Positions 32,620 to 40,548 of a DNA stretch of 64,000 nt are shown piece by piece. Below the pieces are notes generated by a model that searched no databases, was not told the DNA's origin, and worked only from the letters and a program-made list of their open reading frames with translations. The position numbers and the translations under genes were made by a program. This DNA is from Streptomyces antioxidans (GTDB taxonomy: Bacteria > Actinomycetota > Actinomycetes > Streptomycetales > Streptomycetaceae): NCBI RefSeq assembly GCF_000968685.2, contig NZ_LAKD02000001.1, positions 1-64,000 on the forward strand, given 5' to 3'. Position 1 is the stretch's first letter. The number at the start of each line of letters is the position of its first letter.

Positions 32620-33930
32620 ATGGGGAACGACAGGTCGGGCACGGGGGCGGAGACGGTGAGCGGGCCCGGATACGCCCTGCTGCTCGCCGCCGGTCCGGCC
32701 GGGAAGCAGCGGCTGATGGACGCGGCCGCCGCGCTGCCCCAGCTCGCCGCCGTGCCACCGGCGGCGCTGCTGGGCACGCCCGGCGGCGCCAGCGTCGTCC
32801 AACTCGTCGACCCGGCCGATCCGCAGACCGTGCTGACGCATCTGCGGACCGCCGCCGCGCACCCGGGCCCGGTGCTGGTCCATCTCGCGGGCCAGCTGAC
32901 CCTCGACGCCAAACAGCGGCTGCCGCACCTGGCGTTGGCCCGTACCACCCCGAGGACCGCCCGCTATACGGCGCTGCCCTGGCACTGGCTGGCCGCCGAG
33001 CTCGGCCGGAGGCCGCCGGGCAGCACCGTCGTGGTCGCCGACCTGGTGGCCGACGAGACGGCCTGGCCCCCGCTGAGCACCGCGGGCCCGTCCGCCCTCT
33101 CGGCCGGACTCACCCTCTACGGCACGGTGACACCCGCCCCGCCCAAGCGGCGGCTGGCCACGCCGGACTACAGCCGGGCGCTCGCCGCCCTGCTGCGGGC
33201 CGCCCCCGAACGCCCGCCCCTCGCTCTGCTCCACCAGCGCGCCGCCCAGGACGCCGGTCTGGGCCCGGGCCCTGAACTCCTCCTGAACGGTGCCGAGCCG
33301 GCCGATGCCTACGCGCCCCCGGCCGTCGCCCCGCGGGCGGCGCAGGCCGGGCAGAGCGCGCCGCTCGGGGCGACTGGAGGGGCCGAGGCGGCGGAGCGGG
33401 CCGTACCGGCTGAGCAGGCTGGGCCGACCGGGGCCGCTGGACCGGCGGACGCCCCCGCGCCCCCGCCGCCCGGGTGGGCGCCCGAGGCCGATCCGCTGGC
33501 CTCGACGCACGCGGCGATATTCGAGGCGGCCAACGCGGGGCGGCACAGCGAGGCGGCCTCGATGGCGGCCGCCTGGGAGCAGGAGGCGCTGCGGACGGCC
33601 GGGCCCCGGTCCGACGAGGCGATCCACTGGCTGGAGGTCCGCGCCGACCTCTGCCGTATCGCCGGGGACCCGGCCCGCGCCTGCGAGCTGTGGCTCGCGG
33701 TGGCCGGCGCACGGCTGGGCAACGGGGAGCCGGTCGGGCACCCCGAGGTCGAGGGGGCCGTGGACCGGGCGCACCACCAGTGGCAGTTCGTGGCGGACCG
33801 GGGCAGGGCCGGTGCCCTCGCCCCGCTGCTGATCGAGCTGCGGGGCCGGGTGCCCGGCCGCCGACCCGGTGCGCTGGAGGCGGTACGCCGCCGGGCCGAA
33901 CTGCTCCGCACCCCGGCCCGCACGCCCTGA
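32620..33930 (+). CDS. Caspase-like-fold protein lacking the catalytic dyad, C-terminal TPR-like region
   Basis: No close family name is certain for this 436-residue protein. Residues 15-200 follow the layout of bacterial caspase-family proteins. VLVHLAGQLTLD (85-96) matches the strand and GHG catalytic-His loop, and ARYTALPWHWLAAEL with STVVVADLVADE (114-146) matches the strand ending in the DCC catalytic loop. LYGTVTP and DYSRALAALLRAAP match the C-terminal lobe. The His is Gln92 and the Cys is Leu142, so protease activity is not expected. An Ala/Pro-rich linker (225-290) leads to TPR-like helices (about 296-390). It is convergent with gad. The start has only a weak ribosome site. Confidence 0.6.
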   Translation: MGNDRSGTGAETVSGPGYALLLAAGPAGKQRLMDAAAALPQLAAVPPAALLGTPGGASVVQLVDPADPQTVLTHLRTAAAHPGPVLVHLAGQLTLDAKQRLPHLALARTTPRTARYTALPWHWLAAELGRRPPGSTVVVADLVADETAWPPLSTAGPSALSAGLTLYGTVTPAPPKRRLATPDYSRALAALLRAAPERPPLALLHQRAAQDAGLGPGPELLLNGAEPADAYAPPAVAPRAAQAGQSAPLGATGGAEAAERAVPAEQAGPTGAAGPADAPAPPPPGWAPEADPLASTHAAIFEAANAGRHSEAASMAAAWEQEALRTAGPRSDEAIHWLEVRADLCRIAGDPARACELWLAVAGARLGNGEPVGHPEVEGAVDRAHHQWQFVADRGRAGALAPLLIELRGRVPGRRPGALEAVRRRAELLRTPARTP

Positions 33931-33961
33931 CCGCCGTCGCCCCCGGCCGGAGACACTGGGC

Positions 33962-35374
33962 TCAGTGGTGGAACGACGTGACGACCTTCCCCATGGGCGC
34001 GGACTGTGACCGCAGTTCCGGCAGCAGCGACCCCAGATCGGCCAGGAAGAGGCCGGCGAGGTCTTGCGAGAAGCCGTTGCGGCACACCACCCGCAGTACG
34101 GCAAGGTCCTCCCGGTTGGGCGGGAAGGTGTACGCGGGCACCAGCCAGCCGCGTTCGCGCAGCCGCCGGGAGACGTCGTAGACGTCGAAGTTGCGGACCC
34201 CCTCCGCCGTGGTGAACGCGAACACCGGGAGCTGATCGCCGCGGCTGAGCATGGTGAAGTCCCCGAACGCCTCGATCCGCTCGGCGAGCGAGCGCGCCAC
34301 GTCGCGGGTCTGCTGCTGGACGGCGCGGTAGCCTTCCCGGCCCAGCCGTACGAAGGTGTAGTACTGGGCGGCCACCTGGGAGCCGGGGCGGGAGAAGTTG
34401 AGCGAGAACGTGGGCATGTTGCCGCCGAGGTAGTCGACGCGGAAGACCAGCTCCTCGGGCAGCACGTCCGTCGTACGCCACAGCGCCCACCCCACCCCGG
34501 GGTAGACCAGGCCGTACTTATGGCCCGAGGTGTTGATGGAGGCGACCCGCGGCAGCCGGAAGTCCCACACCAGGTCCGGGTCGAGGAACGGCGCGATCAT
34601 CGCGCCCGAGGCGCCGTCCACATGGACCGGGACGTCCAGGCCCGTGCGTTCCTGGAGGTCGTCCAGCGCCCGGCACACCTCGGCGACGGGTTCGTAGGAG
34701 CCGTCGAAGGTGGAGCCGAGGACCGCGACGACCCCGATGGTGTTCTCGTCGCACAGCTCGGCGGCGGCCTGGGGATCGAGGTGGAACCGGTCGCCCTCCA
34801 TGGGCACCTGCCGCGCCTCGACCTCCCAGAAGTCGCAGAACTTCTCCCAGCACACCTGGACGTTGGTGCCCATGATCAGATTGGGGCGGGCGGTGGCCGG
34901 ATAGCGCACCGGGTTCCGTTTGGCCCAGCGCCGCTTGAAGGCCATTCCGGCCAGCATGCACGCCTCGCTCGAGCCCGTGGTGGAGCAGCCCACGACCGCG
35001 TTCGGGTCGGGGGCGTGCCACAGATGGGCGAGCATCGTCACGCACCGCCGCTCCAGTTCGGCGGTGCGCGGATACTCATCCTTGTCGATCATGTTCTTGG
35101 CGAGGCAGTCGGACATCAGCCTGCCCGCCTGCGGCTCCATCCACGTGGTGACGAACGTGGCGAGATTCTGGCGGGCGTTGCCGTCCAGCATCAGCTCGTC
35201 ATGGACGAACTGATACGCCGTCGTGGGCGCCATCGGCTCATCCGGCAGGCAGTGGCGCGGAGGGCTCGCGGTCATGCCGCTGACCGGATTGGCCTCGCCG
35301 TAGACCGGATTGACGGAGAAGTCGGGGCTTTCGTCGAGGTCGCGGTGGCCGGGAGTGCCTTTATGAAGTGCCAT
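33962..35374 (-). CDS. gadB: Glutamate decarboxylase
   Basis: This 470-residue PLP enzyme converts glutamate to GABA, consuming a proton. The PLP lysine lies in SINTSGHKYGLVYPG, the cofactor-binding HVDGASG is present, and GCSTTGSSEACMLAG and FSRPGSQVAAQYY are diagnostic for GadA/B rather than other group II decarboxylases. The ATG of MALHKGTPGHRDLD is chosen because the next gene lies only 88 bases upstream and earlier codons lack homology. A TAATTTAA box stands before the start. It may form a GABA module with the LysE-type exporter gene upstream (inference). Confidence 0.92.
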   Translation of the reverse strand: MALHKGTPGHRDLDESPDFSVNPVYGEANPVSGMTASPPRHCLPDEPMAPTTAYQFVHDELMLDGNARQNLATFVTTWMEPQAGRLMSDCLAKNMIDKDEYPRTAELERRCVTMLAHLWHAPDPNAVVGCSTTGSSEACMLAGMAFKRRWAKRNPVRYPATARPNLIMGTNVQVCWEKFCDFWEVEARQVPMEGDRFHLDPQAAAELCDENTIGVVAVLGSTFDGSYEPVAEVCRALDDLQERTGLDVPVHVDGASGAMIAPFLDPDLVWDFRLPRVASINTSGHKYGLVYPGVGWALWRTTDVLPEELVFRVDYLGGNMPTFSLNFSRPGSQVAAQYYTFVRLGREGYRAVQQQTRDVARSLAERIEAFGDFTMLSRGDQLPVFAFTTAEGVRNFDVYDVSRRLRERGWLVPAYTFPPNREDLAVLRVVCRNGFSQDLAGLFLADLGSLLPELRSQSAPMGKVVTSFHH

Positions 35375-35462
35375 CTTCGTTAAATTAGGGGCATAACGGA
35401 GATAAACCCCGATCCCGCGCCGTTCCTCCGCGGTCCGCCCGTCCCGCGCCACCGCGTCCCGG

Positions 35463-36194
35463 CTACCCCGCGCTGCTGAGCGACAGCTTCGCCGCGAAGC
35501 CGAGGAACGCCGTGCCCGCGGCAGCCGAGAGCCCCGCGCGCAGCCGCCGGCGCCGCCGGAACGTGGCCGCCAGATAGGTACCGGTGAAGATCAGCACCGT
35601 CAGATAGGTGATGCTGAACAGCTGCGCCCAGGCGCCCAGCGCCACGAAGGACAGCGCCGGATGGGCATAGTCCGGATCCACGAACTGGACGAAGAAGGAG
35701 ATGAAGAAGAGGATCGCCTTCGGGTTCAGCAGGCTGATGACCAGCGCCCGGCGGTACGGGCGCTCGCCCTCCGTGGACCCCATGGCCGCGTCCACGGGCC
35801 CGTCCGCGCCCCGCGCCTCCGCCGCGCCCCGCGCCTCCGCCGCGCTCCGGGCCGCCTCCGCCGTGTCCCGCGCCTCCGCGGTTCCCGGGCGGCGGCGCCA
35901 CGGCGCCCGCGCCCCGCGGAGCATGCCCACCGCCAGCCAGGTCAGATAGCCCGCGCCCGCGAACTTGACCACCGCGAACAGCACCGGGCTGGTGTGCAGC
36001 AGCGAGGCCACCCCGCCCGCCGACAGCGCCATCAGCACGGCGTCGCCGCACAGCACCCCGGCCGCCGCCCGATAGCCGGTACGGGGGCCGCGGCGGGCCG
36101 CGACCGAGACCACATACAGCGAATTGGGGCCCGGCAGCAGGATGATCAGCGCCAGACCGGCCAGATACGTCGAAAGATCGGTTATTCCCAGCAC
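35463..36194 (-). CDS. LysE/RhtB-family amino-acid exporter
   Basis: This 243-residue membrane protein has six helices. The family motif LPGPNSLYVVSVAARRGPRTGYRAAAG is in helix 1, and LLNPKAILFFISFFVQF is later. The central cytosolic loop (about 101-135) is enlarged by an Ala/Glu/Arg repeat (units of EARGA/TAEA type), which is unusual for RhtB proteins and may reflect simple-repeat expansion. It lies upstream of gad on the same strand and divergent from tipA, sharing the region with the TipAL operator. The GTG/ATG at 36194 is the start. Confidence 0.88.
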   Translation of the reverse strand: MLGITDLSTYLAGLALIILLPGPNSLYVVSVAARRGPRTGYRAAAGVLCGDAVLMALSAGGVASLLHTSPVLFAVVKFAGAGYLTWLAVGMLRGARAPWRRRPGTAEARDTAEAARSAAEARGAAEARGADGPVDAAMGSTEGERPYRRALVISLLNPKAILFFISFFVQFVDPDYAHPALSFVALGAWAQLFSITYLTVLIFTGTYLAATFRRRRRLRAGLSAAAGTAFLGFAAKLSLSSAG

Positions 36195-36250
36195 GATCGG
36201 CAGAATGACAGCGGAGCGCCGCGCCGCCCAGTCGGTTTCGCCATCCGGAC

Positions 36251-36281
36251 TTGCACCTCACGCCACGTGAGGGAGCACCGT
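36251..36281 (+). promoter_or_regulatory. tipA-type promoter and TipAL operator
   Basis: The inverted repeat CCTCACG/CGTGAGG with a 3-base centre (36256-36272) sits between -35 TTGCAC (36251-36256) and a -10-like CACCGT (36276-36281), a 19-base spacer. This is the long-spacer layout of MerR activators and nearly matches the known S. lividans tipA promoter from memory. TipAL would bind here and activate its own gene when a thiopeptide is bound. Confidence 0.85.
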
Positions 36282-36318
36282 GGAACCCGTACCGAACAGA
36301 AAGAGAGCGGATTCGGCC

Positions 36319-37095
36319 ATGAGCTATTCCGTAGGAGAGGTGGCGAGCTTCGCCGGCGTCACGGTGCGCACGCTGCACCACTACGACGAGATCGGGCTGC
36401 TGCGCCCCGGCGCCCGCAGCGCGGCCGGGCACCGGCGTTACGACGACGCCGACCTCGACCGGCTGCAGCGGATCCTCTTCTACCGGGAGCTCGGCTTTCC
36501 GCTCGACGAGGTGGCGGTGCTGCTCGACGACCCGGACATCGATCCGCAGGCCCACCTGCGGCGTCAGCACCAGTTGCTGGCCGACCGGATCGAGCGGCTG
36601 CAGAAGATGGCCGCCGCCGTCGAACGAGCCATGGAGGCACGGAAGATGGGCGTCAACCTGACCCCCGAGGAGAAGTTCGAGGTCTTCGGGGACGCTGACC
36701 CGGACCAGTACCAGGAGGAGGTCGAGCAGCGCTGGGGGAACACCGAGGCGTACCGGGAGTCCCAGCGCAGGGCGGCCTCGTACACCAAGGAGGACTGGAA
36801 GCGGATCCTGGCGGAGGGAGAGGACATCAACAACCGCTTCGTCGCGCTGATGGGCGCGGGCACCCCGGCGGAGTCCGAGGCGGCGATGGACCTCGCCGAG
36901 GAGCACCGGCAGTGGATCAGCCGCAACCACTACGAGTGCGGCCATGAGATGCACACCTGCCTGGGCCGGATGTACGTCTCGGACCACCGCTTCACGGAGA
37001 ACTTCGACAAGGCCGGGCCGGGGCTGGCCGTGTACCTCAGGGACGCGATCCTCGCCAACGCGGAGCGGCACGGCCATGAGGTGTCCGACGCATAG
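36319..37095 (+). CDS. tipA: MerR-family thiopeptide-responsive regulator TipAL
   Basis: This 258-residue protein has an N-terminal MerR helix-turn-helix (about 1-70: MSYSVGEVASFAGVTVRTLHHYDEIGLL), a coiled-coil linker (about 80-109) and the TipAS drug-binding domain (110-258). Cys207 and Cys214 in NHYECGHEMHTCLG match the positions known in S. lividans TipAL, where Cys214 bonds covalently to thiostrepton-type antibiotics. The ATG of MSYSVGE is preferred over an upstream ATG at 36280 because family members begin this way. The autoregulatory operator lies about 50 bases upstream. Confidence 0.93.
   Translation: MSYSVGEVASFAGVTVRTLHHYDEIGLLRPGARSAAGHRRYDDADLDRLQRILFYRELGFPLDEVAVLLDDPDIDPQAHLRRQHQLLADRIERLQKMAAAVERAMEARKMGVNLTPEEKFEVFGDADPDQYQEEVEQRWGNTEAYRESQRRAASYTKEDWKRILAEGEDINNRFVALMGAGTPAESEAAMDLAEEHRQWISRNHYECGHEMHTCLGRMYVSDHRFTENFDKAGPGLAVYLRDAILANAERHGHEVSDA
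36646..37095 (+). CDS. Internal-start drug-binding product TipAS
   Basis: In S. lividans tipA a second protein, TipAS, starts in frame at Met110 and sequesters thiopeptides. Here Met110 is conserved (KMGVNLTPEEKF), and GGAGG lies eight bases upstream of this ATG inside the coding sequence. A separate 149-residue product comprising only the antibiotic-binding domain is therefore likely. Confidence 0.75.
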   Translation: MGVNLTPEEKFEVFGDADPDQYQEEVEQRWGNTEAYRESQRRAASYTKEDWKRILAEGEDINNRFVALMGAGTPAESEAAMDLAEEHRQWISRNHYECGHEMHTCLGRMYVSDHRFTENFDKAGPGLAVYLRDAILANAERHGHEVSDA

Positions 37096-37221
37096 GGAAC
37101 CGAGGGCACCCACACGGCGTTGATAGCTTTGGGCGGCACACTGCGAAGAACACTCAGTCCGCCCGAACCCTGCGGCCGGGCCTCGCACGAGCCTGCATTC
37201 CTCGACCCAGGAGCCTCACCC

Positions 37222-37929
37222 GTGACCACCCTCGCGCTCGGCCCTCAGTGGCTGGACCCGGACTATCTGATCGATACCTTCGGTCTGCTCGGCGTCCTGG
37301 CCATCGTTTTCGCGGAGTCCGGCCTGCTCATCGGCTTCTTCCTGCCCGGCGACTCGCTGCTGTTCACCACCGGCCTGCTGGTGACCACCGATGTGATCAA
37401 GCAGGATCTGTGGCTGGTGTGCGTGGCCGTGGCGGTCGCCGCGGTCCTCGGTGACCAGGCCGGATATCTCTTCGGCCGGAAGGTGGGGCCGTCGCTGTTC
37501 CGGCGTCCCGACTCCAGGCTCTTCAAACAGGAGAACGTGGAGAAGGCGCATGAGTTCTTCGAGAAGCACGGGCCGAAGTCGCTGATCCTCGCCCGCTTCG
37601 TGCCCATCGTGCGGACGTTCACGCCGATCATCGCGGGCGTGAGCCGGATGAACTACCGCTCGTTCATCATCTTCAACGTGATCGGCGGTGTGCTGTGGGG
37701 CACCGGCGTCACGCTGCTCGGCTCGGCGCTCGGGAAGGTCGACTTCGTACATCAGCACATCGAGCTGATGCTGATCGCGATCGTGCTGCTGTCGGTCATC
37801 CCGATCGTGATCGAGTACCTCCGGGCCCGTGGCAAGGCGAAGAAGGAGGCCGCGGCGCAGCCGGAGCCGGAGGGGCCGGCCGCGGGCTCCGCCTCCCAGG
37901 GGCCGCGCGGGCGCCACGCCAAGCGCTGA
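37222..37929 (+). CDS. DedA-family membrane protein
   Basis: This 235-residue DedA/VTT-domain protein belongs to a family that includes undecaprenyl-phosphate and other lipid flippases. Hallmarks are ESGLLIGFFLPGDSLLF, GDQAGYLFGRKVG, FEKHGPKSLILARFVPIVRTFTPIIAGVSRMNYRSF (conserved Arg and Thr) and the GVLWGTGVTLLG helix. The C terminus is a charged, Pro/Ala-rich tail. The GTG has AGGAG ten bases upstream. It lies 126 bases after tipA, probably with its own promoter. Confidence 0.9.
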   Translation: MTTLALGPQWLDPDYLIDTFGLLGVLAIVFAESGLLIGFFLPGDSLLFTTGLLVTTDVIKQDLWLVCVAVAVAAVLGDQAGYLFGRKVGPSLFRRPDSRLFKQENVEKAHEFFEKHGPKSLILARFVPIVRTFTPIIAGVSRMNYRSFIIFNVIGGVLWGTGVTLLGSALGKVDFVHQHIELMLIAIVLLSVIPIVIEYLRARGKAKKEAAAQPEPEGPAAGSASQGPRGRHAKR

Positions 37930-38147
37930 GCCGCGGGCCGCGGGGGCGGACGTCAGCCCGCCCTCGGTGATCCCCCGTCTCCCACGTCGTTCCTTCCCCC
38001 CTTTCACCAGGCTTCACATCTGTCACACACCGCCCCCACCTCCCGGTCGGCGGTCACCGCACCGCACAATGGGCTCCGGTGGCCGCCGATGCTGCATCCT
38101 TGGCTGCTGGAAACCGTACGGGGAGGGCTGGTGAGGAGCGAGCAGAC

Positions 38148-39854
38148 GTGAGGTCGGACCGTCAGCAGGTGCCGCGTGCCGTGAGCGCGGCGGAGACGGA
38201 CACGGGGGAGCAGCAGAAGCCGCTGTCCGACGAGGCGCACAGCGCCTTCACCCCGCCCCTGGGCATACCCCTGCCGCCGCCGCCCGAGGACGAGCACCCG
38301 ACGTCGGAGTTCGCCGTTCCGGACGGGCTGACGGCGGAGACCCCCGCCGAGCCCGGGGGCTCGGCGTTCGTGCCGCCCGCCGGGGTGAAGACCGCCTCCA
38401 ACAACCAGACCACCGGCGGCTTCCCCATCATCACCCCGCCGAACGGCATCCCCGTCGTCCGGCTGACCAAGGAAGCCCCCTGGCAGGACCGGATGCGCAC
38501 GATGCTGCGCATGCCGATCAGCGAGCGCCCGACGCCCGAGAACGTCGAGCGGCAGGACGAGACGGGCCCGGCCGTACCGCGTGTGCTCGACCTCACGCTC
38601 CGCATCGCCGAACTGCTGCTCGCGGGCGGCGAGGGGGCCGAGGACGTCGAGGCGGCGATGCTCGGCGTGGCGCACGCGTACGGGCTCGACCGCTGCGAGC
38701 CGACCGTCACCTTCACCCTGCTGTCGGTCAGCTACCAGCCCTCGCTGGTCGACGACCCGGTCACGGCCAGCCGTACCGTACGGCGCCGGGGCACCGACTA
38801 CACCCGGCTGTCCGCGGTCTTCCGGCTCGTGGACGACATCACCTCGCGGGACGACTTCACGCTGGAGGAGGCGTACCGGCGGCTCGCCGAGATACGCCGT
38901 AACCGCCACCCCTACCCCGGCTGGGCGCTCACCTTGGCCGGCGGCGGGCTGGCGGGCGCGGCGAGCATGCTGGTCGGCGGTGAGTGGCCGGTCTTCTTCG
39001 CGGCGGCCCTCGGCGCGATGCTCGGCGACCGGCTGGCGTGGCTGGCCTCCGGGCGCGGGCTTCCGGAGTTCTACCAGTTCGTGGCCGCGGCGATGCCGCC
39101 CGCCGCGATCGGGGTGGCGCTCAGCCTCGCCAACTCCGGGCTCCAGGCGTCCGCCGTGATCACCGGTGGGCTGTTCGCGCTGATCCCGGGGCGGGCCCTG
39201 GTCGCGGGCGTCCAGGACGGGCTGACCGGCTACTACATCACCGCGGCTGCGCGGCTGCTGGAGGTCATCTATCTGATCGTCGGCATCGTCTGCGGGGTGC
39301 TCACGGTGCTCTACGGGGGGCTCCAGCTCGACGCCAAGCTCAACCCGGACGCGGCGCTGCGCCATGTGGAGCGGCCGTACATCCAGATACTGGCGGCGAT
39401 GCTGCTCGCGCTGACCTTCTGCATCCTGCTCCAGCAGGAACGTCACACCGTGCTGTTCGCCACGCTCAACGGCGGGGTCGCCTGGGTGGTCTACGGTGCG
39501 CTGGCCGACACGGCCAACGTCCCGCCGGTGGCCGCCACGACCGTGGCCGCCGGGCTGGTCGGCCTCTTCGGCCAGCTGCTCTCGCGGTATCGATACGCCT
39601 CGGCGCTGCCGTACGTCACGGCGGCGATAGGGCCCCTGCTGCCCGGTAGCGCGACCTACTTCGGGCTGCTCGCACTGGCCCAGGGCAACCTGGACCGCGG
39701 GATTCCGCACCTCACCCAGGCGGCGGCACTGGCCCTGGCGATCGCCATAGGGGTGAACCTGGGAAGCGAGGCCGCGCGCCTCTTCCTGAAGATGCCCGGC
39801 GCGGACGCCGACCCCTCCGGCCGCCGCGCCGCCAAGCGCACACGGGGCTTCTGA
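38148..39854 (+). CDS. ThrE-like threonine/serine exporter (fused ThrE domains)
   Basis: This 568-residue protein has a long disordered cytosolic N terminus (about 1-120, Pro/Glu-rich). A ThrE/DUF1212 soluble region follows (VLDLTLRIAELLLAGGEGAEDVEAAMLGVAHAYGLDRCEPTVT), then about ten transmembrane helices including the second ThrE (DUF3815) half (LTFCILLQQERHTVLFATLNGGVAWVVYGALA). It exports threonine or serine in characterised actinobacterial relatives. The GTG of VRSDRQQVPRAV is preceded by GAGGAG. It is convergent with ppa, separated by a strong bidirectional hairpin. Confidence 0.87.
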   Translation: MRSDRQQVPRAVSAAETDTGEQQKPLSDEAHSAFTPPLGIPLPPPPEDEHPTSEFAVPDGLTAETPAEPGGSAFVPPAGVKTASNNQTTGGFPIITPPNGIPVVRLTKEAPWQDRMRTMLRMPISERPTPENVERQDETGPAVPRVLDLTLRIAELLLAGGEGAEDVEAAMLGVAHAYGLDRCEPTVTFTLLSVSYQPSLVDDPVTASRTVRRRGTDYTRLSAVFRLVDDITSRDDFTLEEAYRRLAEIRRNRHPYPGWALTLAGGGLAGAASMLVGGEWPVFFAAALGAMLGDRLAWLASGRGLPEFYQFVAAAMPPAAIGVALSLANSGLQASAVITGGLFALIPGRALVAGVQDGLTGYYITAAARLLEVIYLIVGIVCGVLTVLYGGLQLDAKLNPDAALRHVERPYIQILAAMLLALTFCILLQQERHTVLFATLNGGVAWVVYGALADTANVPPVAATTVAAGLVGLFGQLLSRYRYASALPYVTAAIGPLLPGSATYFGLLALAQGNLDRGIPHLTQAAALALAIAIGVNLGSEAARLFLKMPGADADPSGRRAAKRTRGF

Positions 39855-39903
39855 CCGGGCCCGGGACGAGACGGTCCCCGGGCGGCCCCCGGTCCGGAAA
39901 CGC

Positions 39904-39940
39904 GGGAGGGCGGGGCACCCGTACGGTGCCCCGCCCTCCC
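39904..39940. terminator. Bidirectional terminator between thrE-like gene and ppa
   Basis: A 16-bp perfect stem (GGGAGGGCGGGGCACC and its complement) encloses the 5-base loop CGTAC. It lies between two convergent genes, 49 bases after one stop and 30 bases after the other, so it can serve both. No U-tract is present, as is common in Streptomyces. Confidence 0.8.
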
Positions 39941-39970
39941 GGCGCGGATCAGGACTCAGGACTCGGGGAC

Positions 39971-40462
39971 TCAGTGGCCGCCGGCGGCCTCGAGACGCTT
40001 GATGGACGCCTCCACCTCGGCCTCGGCCTCGGCGCGGCCCACCCAGTTGGCCCCCTCGACCGACTTCCCCGGCTCCAGGTCCTTGTAGACCTCGAAGAAG
40101 TGCTGGATTTCCAGGCGGTCGAACTCTGAAACGTGGTGAATATCACGCAGGTGCTCCACCCGGGGGTCGGAGGCCGGTACGCAAAGCAGCTTGTCATCGC
40201 CGCCCGCCTCGTCGGTCATCCTGAACATGCCGATGGCACGGCACTTGATCAGGCAGCCGGGGAACGTCGGCTCGTCGAGAATGACCAGTGCGTCCAGCGG
40301 ATCACCGTCCTCGCCGAGGGTGTTCTCGACGAAGCCGTAGTCCGCGGGGTAGCTGGTCGACGTGAAGAGTCGCCGGTCAAGGCGGATGCGACCCGTCTCG
40401 TGGTCCACCTCGTACTTGTTCCGCGAACCCTTCGGGATCTCGATGGTGACGTCGAACTCCAC
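39971..40462 (-). CDS. ppa: Inorganic pyrophosphatase
   Basis: This 163-residue family I soluble pyrophosphatase hydrolyses PPi to phosphate and drives biosynthetic reactions. Metal-binding aspartates lie in [26 protein letters not shown] and [20 protein letters not shown] are typical. The GTG start is chosen because GGAGGAG lies six bases upstream. It is divergent from the carboxypeptidase gene, with only 86 bases for both promoters. Confidence 0.95.
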   Translation of the reverse strand: MEFDVTIEIPKGSRNKYEVDHETGRIRLDRRLFTSTSYPADYGFVENTLGEDGDPLDALVILDEPTFPGCLIKCRAIGMFRMTDEAGGDDKLLCVPASDPRVEHLRDIHHVSEFDRLEIQHFFEVYKDLEPGKSVEGANWVGRAEAEAEVEASIKRLEAAGGH

Positions 40463-40548
40463 GGGTGGCTCCTCCATGATCAACACATACGTCTGGTGAT
40501 TAAGTGTCCCCCACGCAGGTGTGTGGTGGCGAAAGGGGCTGGTCGGTC

